Source: Galbibacter mesophilus (GTDB lineage: Bacteria > Bacteroidota > Bacteroidia > Flavobacteriales > Flavobacteriaceae). Taken from it: a stretch of 64,000 nucleotides of DNA. Under the pieces are notes generated by a model, which worked only from the letters and a program-made list of their open reading frames with translations, had not been told where the DNA came from and did no database searches. The translations under genes and the position numbers were made by a program. The stretch lies in contig NZ_JAMQVC010000002.1 of the NCBI RefSeq assembly GCF_023721415.1, positions 682,001 to 746,000 on the forward strand. The letters run 5' to 3'. This document shows, piece by piece, positions 1-8,836 of the stretch; the first letter of the stretch is position 1; every line of letters starts with the position of its first letter.

Positions 1-1452
1 AATTTAGATAAACTAGCTTCGGAAGGAGTTAGGTTTAGTCAGCTTTATAACAATACAAGATGTTGCCCTTCAAGAGCAGCTTTACTCACAGGATTATACC
101 CGCACCAGGTAGGTATCGGAGCAATGACCGATACAGATATTCCAATTCCGGAATATCAAGGCTTTTTTCGTGAAGATGTTAAGACTATTGCAGATATATT
201 AAAAGAAATTGGCTATAAAACATTTATTTCTGGGAAATGGCATGTTGGTGAGAAAGAGGGGCATTGGCCCAAAGATCATGGATTTGATCAAAGCTTTGCC
301 CTAATCAATGGCGCTTCTAGCTACTTCGATTTTAAACCTTACAGAAACGATCTTTGGCCTTTAGGTAATGAAATAAAAGTAGTTGCCGATAACAAGGTTG
401 TAGATATGAATGAAAAAGATTTCTATGCCACAGATCTATACACAGATAAGGCTTTGGATATATTGGAAAAGCATAAAACAGACGAACCATTTTTCTTATA
501 TCTTTCTTACACAGCTCCCCACTGGCCGTTGCATGCACTTCCTGAGGATATTAAAAAGTATGAAGGTAGCTATGACGCTGGATGGGATGTAATAAGGGAA
601 AGTAGATTTGAAAAATTAAAAGCATTAAACTTAATTGAAAGTAAAACCGTTTTATCCGGTAAAAATCTGGACACTCGTGATTGGAATGCCCTAAACGAGG
701 AAGAAAGGAAATATGAAGCTAGGTTAATGGAGGTTTATGCGGCCATGATTGATAGGATGGATCAAAACATAGGAAAGTTGATAGATTACTTAAACACTAA
801 AGAAGAATTGGATAATACGGTTATAATTTTTCTTTCCGACAATGGCGGTTGTTCCGCAGGGAATTTGGCAAATGGAAAGTATTCACACCCAAGATTAGAC
901 CCCAAAGCTGAACCAGGAAGCCCTTCATCATTTACGAGTTATGGTCCGTCATGGGCAAATGTTAGTAATACTCCATTTAGGGAGTTTAAATCTAATATAC
1001 ACGAAGGAGGAATTGCAACTCCGTTTATTCTTTGGTACCCTAAGGCGATTAATTCAGGTATAATCTCAAAAACGCCTAGTCATATTATTGATGTAGTACC
1101 AACCTTATTAGATATTTGTGGAGTAGATGAAAATGAAGCCACTCTAAACACTTTAGAAGGAACTAGCTTATTACCATTTGTAACTGGAAAAGAAACCAAT
1201 TTTGAGAGGCCTTTGTATTTTGAGCATGAAGGAAATTGCGGAGTTATTTTAAAAGACTGGAAGGCTGTAAAAAATTATGGCAAGGATTGGGAACTGTACA
1301 ATTTGTCAGTAGATAGAAGCGAAACAAATAATCTTGCCAGTGAAATGCCAAAGAAACTTAAAAAATTGGTAATTCGTTATAATGAATGGGCACGGGAAAA
1401 CCGAGTACTGCCTTATGAAGATGTCAAAAAAGCAATCCCTTACCAGTTTTAG
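1..1452 (+). CDS. Sulfatase (arylsulfatase, S1 family), 5' end outside window
   Basis: The reading frame is open from base 1, so the true start lies upstream; 483 residues are visible. It should hydrolyse sulfate esters, probably on algal polysaccharide, in the periplasm or at the surface. The S1 signature C-C-P-S-R lies at visible residues 21-25; its first Cys would become formylglycine, which needs a maturase not seen in this window. Other family marks are the G-K-W-H segment near residue 79, the metal-binding L-S-D-N-G-G near residue 278 and an H-E-G-G segment near residue 338. The stop is one base before the next sulfatase gene, so the two are surely co-transcribed. The exact S1 subfamily is not decided here. 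Confidence 0.93.
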   Translation, partial: NLDKLASEGVRFSQLYNNTRCCPSRAALLTGLYPHQVGIGAMTDTDIPIPEYQGFFREDVKTIADILKEIGYKTFISGKWHVGEKEGHWPKDHGFDQSFALINGASSYFDFKPYRNDLWPLGNEIKVVADNKVVDMNEKDFYATDLYTDKALDILEKHKTDEPFFLYLSYTAPHWPLHALPEDIKKYEGSYDAGWDVIRESRFEKLKALNLIESKTVLSGKNLDTRDWNALNEEERKYEARLMEVYAAMIDRMDQNIGKLIDYLNTKEELDNTVIIFLSDNGGCSAGNLANGKYSHPRLDPKAEPGSPSSFTSYGPSWANVSNTPFREFKSNIHEGGIATPFILWYPKAINSGIISKTPSHIIDVVPTLLDICGVDENEATLNTLEGTSLLPFVTGKETNFERPLYFEHEGNCGVILKDWKAVKNYGKDWELYNLSVDRSETNNLASEMPKKLKKLVIRYNEWARENRVLPYEDVKKAIPYQF

Positions 1453-1453
1453 G

Positions 1454-2701
1454 ATGATAAATTTAAAATCTTCATATTTTGGATTTCTTGCAATGAGCGC
1501 GATATTAGTGTCATGTGCTAAAAAGGATAGCGCTGCTCAGTTAAATGTAATTTATATCAGTATGGAAGACATGATGCCCTCGTTCGGGTGTTATGAAGAT
1601 ACCATTGCGTATACCCCAAATATTGATAAATTTTCCGAAGATGCTATAATATTTAAGGATGCTCATTGTCAGGTTGCGCTTTGCACGCCTTCAAGAACAA
1701 GTATACTTACAGGGATAAGACCTTCAACCAGTGGAATCGTAAAAATTGATGATGATTGGCAAAAAATGTTACCTCATGCCACCTCACTGCCAAGACACTT
1801 TAGGAATTCGGGATATCACACTGTAATTGCGGGTAAAATTCACGATTATAGAAGTGGGGAAACGGACGATGCGTACAGCAAAGTTTTTGATATTCATGGA
1901 ATAGATGATAACGATTTAGCATTTAAAGCCATTGACAATGCAATCAATCAAAAGAAACCATTTTTTTTGGCATTGGGATATAGTCAAACCCATGATCCTT
2001 GGACTCCAGACCCAAAATCGGAAAGCCATTATTCTTTAAATCAATTTTCATCGAAAGACCGTCACCCTTACTACAAAGGTGAGTTATTGGATTCTACAGA
2101 TATTAAAAATCTTCAGAAGAAATATTATGGAGAAATAACAGAGGTAGATAGTCTAATAGGTGAGATCTTGGCCAGAATAAAGCAACTTGAATTGCATAAA
2201 AACAGCGTAATACTTCTTGGAGCTATGGATCATGGATATAGTTTTGGAAATCATTCACATTGGGGGAAAGGCAATAATTACGACGATGAAACCCGTGTAC
2301 CTTTACTCATCAGCACTCCAGGATGTAAAAATCTAGCTATAGAAGCTTTAATCGAGTTGGTCGATATTTATCCCACCCTGATTGAATTATGTGGATTACC
2401 TAATCCACCTCAAAGCTTAGAAGGAATAAGTTTTGTTCCGTTGTTGAGATCTAAAAACAAAGAATGGAAAAAAGCTGTGTTCACGCATAGAGCTTATAAC
2501 AAAGATATTGTAGGAGTAAAAACTAAAAAATACACTTTTATTGATTTTGAAGGAGACAGCGTGGAGTTGTACAATAGGATTAGTGATGCATTAAATCGTA
2601 AAAATATTGCAAATGAATTTCCTGAAGTAGTTTCAGAAATGAAAATTCTAAAAGAAAAAGGTTGGCGAAATGCCATGCCGAAAGAAAACCAACCAAACTA
2701 A
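1454..2701 (+). CDS. Sulfatase lipoprotein, iduronate-2-sulfatase-like
   Basis: The ATG at 1454 gives 415 residues and a lipoprotein signal ending L-V-S-C (Cys21), so this start is preferred over longer ones lying inside the upstream gene. The active site motif C-T-P-S-R is at residues 77-81. The flanking P-S-F-G-C-Y block and the later D-H-G and H-W-G-K segments resemble iduronate-2-sulfatase (S1_7-like). The usual D-D metal pair after the first beta strand reads E38-D39, a conservative change. It should remove sulfate from a uronic acid or related sugar. It starts one base after the previous gene and four bases separate it from the GH63-like gene, which indicates one operon. Confidence 0.92.
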   Translation: MINLKSSYFGFLAMSAILVSCAKKDSAAQLNVIYISMEDMMPSFGCYEDTIAYTPNIDKFSEDAIIFKDAHCQVALCTPSRTSILTGIRPSTSGIVKIDDDWQKMLPHATSLPRHFRNSGYHTVIAGKIHDYRSGETDDAYSKVFDIHGIDDNDLAFKAIDNAINQKKPFFLALGYSQTHDPWTPDPKSESHYSLNQFSSKDRHPYYKGELLDSTDIKNLQKKYYGEITEVDSLIGEILARIKQLELHKNSVILLGAMDHGYSFGNHSHWGKGNNYDDETRVPLLISTPGCKNLAIEALIELVDIYPTLIELCGLPNPPQSLEGISFVPLLRSKNKEWKKAVFTHRAYNKDIVGVKTKKYTFIDFEGDSVELYNRISDALNRKNIANEFPEVVSEMKILKEKGWRNAMPKENQPN

Positions 2702-2705
2702 TAAA

Positions 2706-4595
2706 ATGAAAATAAGTTATCTTTTAATAACATGTATTTTAATTTTTGGGTCGTGTGACCTATCAAAACCAAATTCTCCGAAAGTTGAAAATAAAACAGA
2801 AGCTTTACAAGATTCTCTTGTAAAAGGTTGGAACACCTGGAACAATCCCAGTGTTCTGTCTTATGTTAAAATGCCGGACGGACTCAAACTTCAAATAAAA
2901 ATGCGAAAAAAAGGGCATGGTCCTTATTGGCTTGGGGATGCTTATGTGGCTAATCCAAAATACAATTTTGCTGAAGTAATAAAGCCAAAGGAACATGCAT
3001 ATGATGGCAGTTATACGGCTTTACATCTTTCTTGGGAAGGAATGAACGCATCCATAGAAACGGCCGTTGATGGTGAGGACTTTGTTATGCTATATACACC
3101 GGATTCTATTCAAGAATCAGTTCATATTTTAGTATTAGAATCAGGTTATTTATGGAACAAACCAGGACTCTTACGTTTAGAGGAAGATATTATTGAAGCT
3201 TCGAGCGATGATAATAAAACGGTGATTCGGAATATTGGAACCGATACAAATATGCCTTTACCCATACCAACCCCGTACTTTTCGTTTGATTCTGACAATA
3301 AAATTGCCATATATACTGGAAAAGAGCGCTCAATTCAAGAAGTTGAGGCGATTATCCTTAACAAGAAAAACCAATTTAAGGAAAATACTAGTCAATATGG
3401 CGAACTCGCATCCGTTTATGAAGCTATTCAATCCGTAGTCGCTTGGAACCAGTTTTACGATGCCTTTAACGATAGAGGTATTTCATCTGTTAGTCGCATT
3501 TGGAATGAGGCCTGGGGAGGATACATCATTTTCGATTGGGACACCTATTTTATTGCATCAATTGCGGCAATTGATAATAAAAATTTAGCCTACAGCAATG
3601 TTTTTGCAATAACAAATAGTATAACAGATAGTGGGTTTATTCCAAACGTAGCTGCTACTTACAAAAAATCCAACGACCGCTCCCAGCCACCTGTGGGTGC
3701 AATGACGGTTAAAATGATTTACGATCAGTATAAAGAGAAGTGGTTTTTGGAAGAAGTATATGGAAACTTACTGGCGTGGAATAGGTGGTGGACAAACAAC
3801 AGGGATAATAAAGGTTTCCTGTCATGGGGTTCAGATCCACACCCGCAAGGAATGCAGGGAAACACGATGAAAGCAGCGAAATGGGAATCTGGACTTGATA
3901 ACTCTCCCATGTTTGATGAAATTGCCTTTAATGAAGAAACCCACATGATGGAACTTGCTTCCGTTGGGTTAATGAGCTTGTACATCGCAGACTGTAAATA
4001 TTTGGCTGAAATAGCCTCGGTATTAGGAAAGCTTGAAGATAGAGAAGAATTATTGAATAGAGCCAAAATGTACTCCGATAAGCTCAATGAGTTATGGGAT
4101 GATAACCTTGGCATTTACCGGGATAAGAATTTGATTACGGGAGAGTTCACAGAACATTTATCTCCTACACATTTTTACCCTTTGCTGGCAGGTGTCCCAA
4201 CACAGGAACAAGCTACTCGAATGATTGAAGAACATTTTATGAACCCTGAAGAATTTTACGGTAAGTATATGATGGCTTCCATTGCTAAGAACAATGCCGC
4301 TTATCCAGATAACAGCTATTGGAGGGGTAGAATATGGGCACCAATGAACTATCTGGTTTACTTGGGATTAAGAAATTATGATTTGCCAGAAGCGAGAAAG
4401 ATATTATCTGAGAAATCGAAAGAATTGTTGCTAAAGGAGTGGAACGATAAACGTCATATATACGAAAACTATAACGCAGAAATCGGTGTGGGGGATGATG
4501 TTCGCAATAGTGATCCATTCTATGCTTGGGGAGGACTCCTGGGATATATTCCATTGATTGAAGAAGGTTATGTAAAGATTGAAACCATCAAATAA
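2706..4595 (+). CDS. GH63-like glycoside hydrolase lipoprotein
   Basis: The ATG at 2706 begins a lipoprotein signal with Cys17 (F-G-S-C), giving 629 residues. The C-terminal two thirds form an (alpha/alpha)6 barrel of clan GH-G: W-G-G-Y..F-D-W-D-T at about 269-280, the catalytic-acid segment W-E-S-G-L-D-N-S-P at 393-401 (Asp398), and an E-N-Y-N then F-Y-A-W-G-G run near the C-terminus. GH63 members such as E. coli YgjK are alpha-glucosidases; related proteins hydrolyse mannosylglycerate. It is the last gene of the sulfatase operon, so the substrate is probably a fragment released from a sulfated glycan. No SusC/SusD pair is visible; it would lie to the left. Confidence 0.85.
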   Translation: MKISYLLITCILIFGSCDLSKPNSPKVENKTEALQDSLVKGWNTWNNPSVLSYVKMPDGLKLQIKMRKKGHGPYWLGDAYVANPKYNFAEVIKPKEHAYDGSYTALHLSWEGMNASIETAVDGEDFVMLYTPDSIQESVHILVLESGYLWNKPGLLRLEEDIIEASSDDNKTVIRNIGTDTNMPLPIPTPYFSFDSDNKIAIYTGKERSIQEVEAIILNKKNQFKENTSQYGELASVYEAIQSVVAWNQFYDAFNDRGISSVSRIWNEAWGGYIIFDWDTYFIASIAAIDNKNLAYSNVFAITNSITDSGFIPNVAATYKKSNDRSQPPVGAMTVKMIYDQYKEKWFLEEVYGNLLAWNRWWTNNRDNKGFLSWGSDPHPQGMQGNTMKAAKWESGLDNSPMFDEIAFNEETHMMELASVGLMSLYIADCKYLAEIASVLGKLEDREELLNRAKMYSDKLNELWDDNLGIYRDKNLITGEFTEHLSPTHFYPLLAGVPTQEQATRMIEEHFMNPEEFYGKYMMASIAKNNAAYPDNSYWRGRIWAPMNYLVYLGLRNYDLPEARKILSEKSKELLLKEWNDKRHIYENYNAEIGVGDDVRNSDPFYAWGGLLGYIPLIEEGYVKIETIK

Positions 4596-4782
4596 GCAGT
4601 ATTGACAAATTTATCTTTTTACAAAATGCAATTCCTGTTTAGGATCTAGAGTCTGTCTTAATTTAATTTTGAGAGCTGCTTGGGAATGACTAAATTTAAA
4701 GAGAGTGAGGTTAGTAGAAGTTAACCTTCCAAAATACGAACCTTGAAATTAGGTCAAACCTTAACTATCAAATTAGAATAAT

Positions 4783-5643
4783 ATGAAAATATTGAAAATC
4801 AGCTGCTGTTTACTTTGCATAATTTGCCTATCCGTAAGTTGCAAAACCGACACTAAAAAAGAAAAGAGTACTTCCAAAGATAAAATTGTAAGCAAACCTG
4901 AAAGCGAAACTGTTGAAGTGGAAATTAGCAGGGAAGAAATTATCTACAAAACAGATACAACTACAATGAAGGGGTATATCGCCTATAACTCTAAGGTGCA
5001 GGGTAAGCGACCGGGGATACTTGTTGTGCACCAATGGTGGGGACACAATGATTACAGTAGAAAACGAGCGGATATGCTTGCAGAATTGGGTTACGTTGCG
5101 TTGGCAGTAGATATGTATGGTGACGGAAAACAAGCAAAGCATCCCAAAGATGCTGGTAAGTTTGTGGGAATGGTAATGAAAAATATTGATGTGGGCGAAG
5201 CGAGGTTCGATGCCGCCATGAAAGCTTTAAAAGCGAATCCAAATGTAGATTCTGAAAAAATAGCCGCCATTGGATATTGCTTCGGCGGAAGCGTAGTATT
5301 GACAATGGCAAATATGGGGAAAGACTTAGATGCTGTAGCTGCATTCCACAGTGGTGTGCAACTTCCAGTAATGCCTTCGGAAGAAATTAAAGCTAAAATT
5401 TTAATTTGTAACGGCGCTGATGACCCACTTGTTTCTTTAGAGTCCATTGCAGCATATACCAAAGCTATGGATAGCGTAAATGCCGATTATGAATACATAT
5501 CTTATGAAGATGCCGTTCACGCTTTTACCAGTAAGGAGGCGGATTCATTGGGTAAAAAATTTGACTTGCCACTGGCTTACAACCAAGAAGCTGATGAAAA
5601 ATCTTGGGCAGAACTTCAGAAATTGTTGAAGGAAGTATTTTAA
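4783..5643 (+). CDS. Dienelactone hydrolase family lipoprotein
   Basis: This 286-residue protein has a lipoprotein signal ending L-S-V-S-C (Cys20) and a charged linker to about residue 50, then an alpha/beta hydrolase of the dienelactone hydrolase family. The nucleophile motif G-Y-C-F-G-G has Cys166; the rest of the triad is likely Asp214 (A-D-D-P) and His246 (V-H-A-F). The family cleaves lactones and esters; its exported form suggests an envelope substrate, which is unknown. It is a single-gene unit: 187 bases separate it from the GH63-like gene and a strong terminator follows. Confidence 0.9.
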   Translation: MKILKISCCLLCIICLSVSCKTDTKKEKSTSKDKIVSKPESETVEVEISREEIIYKTDTTTMKGYIAYNSKVQGKRPGILVVHQWWGHNDYSRKRADMLAELGYVALAVDMYGDGKQAKHPKDAGKFVGMVMKNIDVGEARFDAAMKALKANPNVDSEKIAAIGYCFGGSVVLTMANMGKDLDAVAAFHSGVQLPVMPSEEIKAKILICNGADDPLVSLESIAAYTKAMDSVNADYEYISYEDAVHAFTSKEADSLGKKFDLPLAYNQEADEKSWAELQKLLKEVF

Positions 5644-5669
5644 TTTCAATAAAATTTGAATCCATAATA

Positions 5670-5700
5670 AATCCGAACTCACAAGGTTCGGATTTTTTTA
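5670..5700 (+). terminator. Rho-independent terminator after the dienelactone hydrolase
   Basis: Nine-base perfect stem (5670-5678 with 5686-5694), 7-base loop, then a run of seven T. Confidence 0.9.
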
Positions 5701-5805
5701 TGTTAAACAATCCTTAAACCCCCGTTAAAGTGCTTTAAAACATCTGTTTAGCTTCAAAAATTGTAGTACCTTTTAGGGAAATCAAATTACTAAACCAAAA
5801 AAATA

Positions 5806-7776
5806 ATGAGTAAACCTTTAAACGTATCTCAAAAACTTATAAAACAGCATTTACTGGAGGGCGAAATGACGCCTGGAAGCGAAATCGGAATTAAAATAGA
5901 CCAAGCTTTATTGCAAGATGCAACAGGTACGCTTGTTCAATTGGAATTGGAAGCAATGGGACTTGACAAAGCCAAAACCGAAGTGGCGGTACAATATGTA
6001 GATCATAACTTGTTGCAAACCGACTTTAAAAATGCAGACGATCATCTGTTTTTACATTCAGCGGCCCAAAAATTCGGACTGTGGTATAGTCGTCCAGGTA
6101 ATGGGGTGAGTCACCCTGTTCATATGGAACGTTTTGGTAAACCTGGTAAAACACTTGTTGGTTCGGATAGTCATACGCCAGCAGCGGGATCACTTGGTAT
6201 GTTGGCCATAGGAACCGGCGGATTGGATGTAGCAGCAGCCATCGCTGGTCAACCTTATTTTGTAAAAATGCCTCAAATTATGGGGGTAAAGCTTACGGGA
6301 AAATTGCCAGATTGGGTAAGTGCCAAGGATGTTATTTTGGAAATGCTCCGCAGATATGATGTGAAAGGTGGTGTCGGTAAAATTATTGAGTATTACGGAG
6401 AAGGATTAAAATATTTAAGTGCCATGGATAGGCACGTTATTGCCAATATGGGAGCTGAATTAGGTGCGACTACAACCGTTTTTCCAAGTGATGAAGAAAC
6501 CAAAAGATTCTTAAAATCCCAAAAAAGGGAAGAAGATTGGATTGAATTAGTGGCTGATGAGGGTTGCGAATACGACTTAGAAGATGAAATTGTTCTCGAC
6601 AATCTCGTTCCATTAATCGCCATGCCTACAAGTCCGGGGAATGTTGTTCCCGTAAGCGAAGTGGAGGGCAAGGAAATCAGTCAAGTTGTTATTGGTTCTT
6701 CTGCAAATCCAGGGTTACGTGATTTTTGGATTGCGGGTGCCATTGTAAAAGATAAAAGCATTAATCCAAATGTGTCCTTTGATATTAATCCAACTTCCAG
6801 ACAGATTATTCAAAATATGATAGACAACCGAGCATTTGCCAATCTTATTAAAGCAGGTGCAAGATTTCACCAATCGGGTTGTATGGGCTGTATCGGTATG
6901 GGGCAAGCGCCCGCTAGTGGAACTATTAGTTTGCGTACCATGCCTAGAAACTTCCCGGATAGGTCGGGAACAAAAGATGACCAAGTCTATTTATGTAGTC
7001 CAGAAACAGCTGCAGCCTCGGCTCTAACAGGAAAAATTACCGATCCAAGAAGTCTGGAGAAGCTTTTTGATATGACTTATCCACAGTTCGAAGCTCCAGA
7101 AATTGAAATTATTAACACGGAAATGTTGGTAGCACCGCCAGAGGATGGAGCAGAATTGAGTTTGAAAAAAGGTCCTAACATTAAAACTTTACCACATATC
7201 GAACCTTTAAACGACCGCTATAAAATTCCAGTGGTTCTTAAAATGGGCGACAATGTCTCCACGGATGAAATTTTAAAGGCGGGTGCAGAAGTGTTGCCTT
7301 TCAGAAGTAATATTCCAGAAATCAGTAAGTTTTCTTATACAGTTATTGATGAAACTTTTTACGACCGCGCCATGGAAGCCAAAAAACAGTATGGTGGTCA
7401 TATAGTGGTGGCTGGTGAAAATTATGCGCAGGGAAGTAGTAGGGAACACGCCGCTCTAGCGCCAAAATATTTGGGACAGATAGCGGTAATTGCTAAAAGC
7501 TACGCACGAATTGCTTGGCAGAATTTGGTGAACTTCGGAATTCTACCTCTTGAATTTGAGAATAATGAGGATTATGATAAAATAGAACAAGGAGCCGAGG
7601 TTACCTTTAAAAATTTAGTGGAGGATGTTAAAAATAACAATCCAATTAGGGTGTCGATTGCTAACAAGGGGAAAGAAGTTATAGTTAATACAAAACACTC
7701 TTTGAGTGAGCGACAAGTAAATTTACTGCTTAAAGGAGGAATTATTAACGATTTCAAAGAGAAACTAGCATCTTAA
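5806..7776 (+). CDS. Aconitate hydratase, Aquifex type
   Basis: At 656 residues it matches the short, putative Aquifex-type aconitases rather than the roughly 750-residue mitochondrial-type or 860-residue AcnB forms. It should interconvert citrate and isocitrate in the TCA cycle. Visible marks are G-S-D-S-H-T at about 119-124, the cluster motif G-C-M-G-C with Cys359 and Cys362, a R-N-F-P-D-R segment, and the swivel-domain motif G-S-S-R-E-H near 545. The loop that usually reads G-S-C-T-N reads G-S-S-A-N (Ser299), so the first of the three classical 4Fe-4S cysteines is missing. This may be normal for the subfamily. It stands alone with its own leader, 12 bases ahead of the nitroreductase gene. 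Confidence 0.93.
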   Translation: MSKPLNVSQKLIKQHLLEGEMTPGSEIGIKIDQALLQDATGTLVQLELEAMGLDKAKTEVAVQYVDHNLLQTDFKNADDHLFLHSAAQKFGLWYSRPGNGVSHPVHMERFGKPGKTLVGSDSHTPAAGSLGMLAIGTGGLDVAAAIAGQPYFVKMPQIMGVKLTGKLPDWVSAKDVILEMLRRYDVKGGVGKIIEYYGEGLKYLSAMDRHVIANMGAELGATTTVFPSDEETKRFLKSQKREEDWIELVADEGCEYDLEDEIVLDNLVPLIAMPTSPGNVVPVSEVEGKEISQVVIGSSANPGLRDFWIAGAIVKDKSINPNVSFDINPTSRQIIQNMIDNRAFANLIKAGARFHQSGCMGCIGMGQAPASGTISLRTMPRNFPDRSGTKDDQVYLCSPETAAASALTGKITDPRSLEKLFDMTYPQFEAPEIEIINTEMLVAPPEDGAELSLKKGPNIKTLPHIEPLNDRYKIPVVLKMGDNVSTDEILKAGAEVLPFRSNIPEISKFSYTVIDETFYDRAMEAKKQYGGHIVVAGENYAQGSSREHAALAPKYLGQIAVIAKSYARIAWQNLVNFGILPLEFENNEDYDKIEQGAEVTFKNLVEDVKNNNPIRVSIANKGKEVIVNTKHSLSERQVNLLLKGGIINDFKEKLAS

Positions 7777-7788
7777 AAACAGACAGAT

Positions 7789-8394
7789 ATGACAGAATTA
7801 GAACAGTTACACTTAGATAAAATAGCAAAAACCAATCATGAGATTTATGCATTGCTTAAAATGCGATGGAGCCCAAGAGTTTTTAAGGAAGATAAAATTC
7901 CGGAAGATGAAGTAAAACAACTCTTTGAGGCTGCGCGTTGGGCACCAAGCTCTTTCAATAGACAGCCTTGGCGTTTTATTTATGCAGAAAAAGGAACCGA
8001 CGCTTATGACAAAATAGTAGGTTGCTTAAGCGATTTTAATAAAAGCTGGGTAAAAAATGCTCCCTTGTTAATGATTACCGCATACAAAGAGAAAACGGAA
8101 GAAGGACAGGAGAATTTCCATGCTTTACACGATTTAGGACTGGCGGTTGGAAATATGTGCGTGCAAGCGCAATACATGAATATTGGTGTGCACCAAATGG
8201 CGGGAATCGATTGGGAGAAAGCACAGAAAGAGTTTAATGTTCCGGAAGGGTTTCATGTAACAACCGCCATCGCCTTTGGTTACTACGGTGGTGATTTTGA
8301 AAAATTGAATGAAGAATTACTCGAAATGGAAACCAAGGAAAGAGAGCGTGTACCACAGGAAGATTTTGCATTTAAAGATGGTTGGAAGAAATAG
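7789..8394 (+). CDS. Nitroreductase family protein
   Basis: A 201-residue FMN-dependent oxidoreductase of the nitroreductase fold. The N-terminal R-W-S-P-R-V-F and A-R-W-A-P-S-S-F-N-R-Q-P-W-R block (about residues 25-60) is the FMN phosphate and dimer-interface signature. The C-terminal region has the G-Y-Y-G-G turn. The physiological substrate cannot be told from sequence; such proteins reduce quinones, nitro compounds or flavins with NAD(P)H. It follows the aconitase gene by 12 bases and is closed by a strong terminator, so the pair is probably co-transcribed. Confidence 0.9.
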   Translation: MTELEQLHLDKIAKTNHEIYALLKMRWSPRVFKEDKIPEDEVKQLFEAARWAPSSFNRQPWRFIYAEKGTDAYDKIVGCLSDFNKSWVKNAPLLMITAYKEKTEEGQENFHALHDLGLAVGNMCVQAQYMNIGVHQMAGIDWEKAQKEFNVPEGFHVTTAIAFGYYGGDFEKLNEELLEMETKERERVPQEDFAFKDGWKK

Positions 8395-8423
8395 TTGTGG
8401 GTTTATAGTTAACCTGAATAGAA

Positions 8424-8457
8424 AGTCCCGAAAAAGTTATTTTCGGGATTTTTTTTG
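8424..8457 (+). terminator. Rho-independent terminator after the nitroreductase
   Basis: Nine-base stem (8426-8434 with 8440-8448), 5-base loop, then eight T. Confidence 0.9.
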
Positions 8458-8499
8458 TTAGAGCTCAGTAGATAGTTACCTAATTTAGTATCATTAGAT

Positions 8500-8566
8500 T
8501 GTCTGGCTGAGCGCAGTCGAAGCCTATTTTATAAATGAAAAGTCCTCGACTGCGCTCGAACTGACA
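8500..8566. repeat. Interspersed inverted repeat, GAGCGCAGTCGA type
   Basis: Two inverted copies of a roughly 25-base element (8500-8524 and 8542-8566) share the core GAGCGCAGTCGA and flank about 17 bases, so the unit can form a hairpin. Related single copies appear at 39341-39390 and 50531-50559. This resembles small dispersed repeats common between genes of Flavobacteriia. Confidence 0.75.
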
Positions 8567-8662
8567 TCTATTCAATATTAAATATTTGGTAATATAGAAC
8601 TAATGAAATAAATAGATAAGTATTTAACTACTCACCTCTATCTTTTGTTTTATATTTAGTGA

Positions 8663-8836
8663 ACTGAAAAAGAGAATTCTATTGAACAATACCATTTATT
8701 AATTGATATTACTGTAAAAGAAAATGGATGATTTTTTGCTTTTAGCAAAGAAGAAAATTACAGCATAGCCTAAGCTACGGTTTTATTTTATGATGAAGGT
8801 AAAAGTAAAAAGACACATTTTATTCCAGTAATATTG
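8663..8836 (+). pseudogene. Possible decayed coding remnant
   Basis: In the frame of the downstream FAD oxidoreductase, this stretch reads as plausible protein interrupted by two in-frame stops (TGA at 8729, TAA at about 8768); for example, a 20-odd residue segment before 8836 looks like ordinary coding sequence. No start or family is recognised. It could be the decayed 3' end of a small gene or chance. The rest of the 442-base gap 8395-8836 holds a terminator and a repeat. Confidence 0.25.

Noticed and set aside
1382-1453. An ORF start at 1382 for the second sulfatase
   Set aside because: It lies inside the first sulfatase gene; the ATG at 1454 yields a clear lipoprotein signal right after the preceding stop.
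4596-4782. Possible small RNA or promoter region before the dienelactone hydrolase gene
   Set aside because: No strong -7 box or hairpin could be supported.
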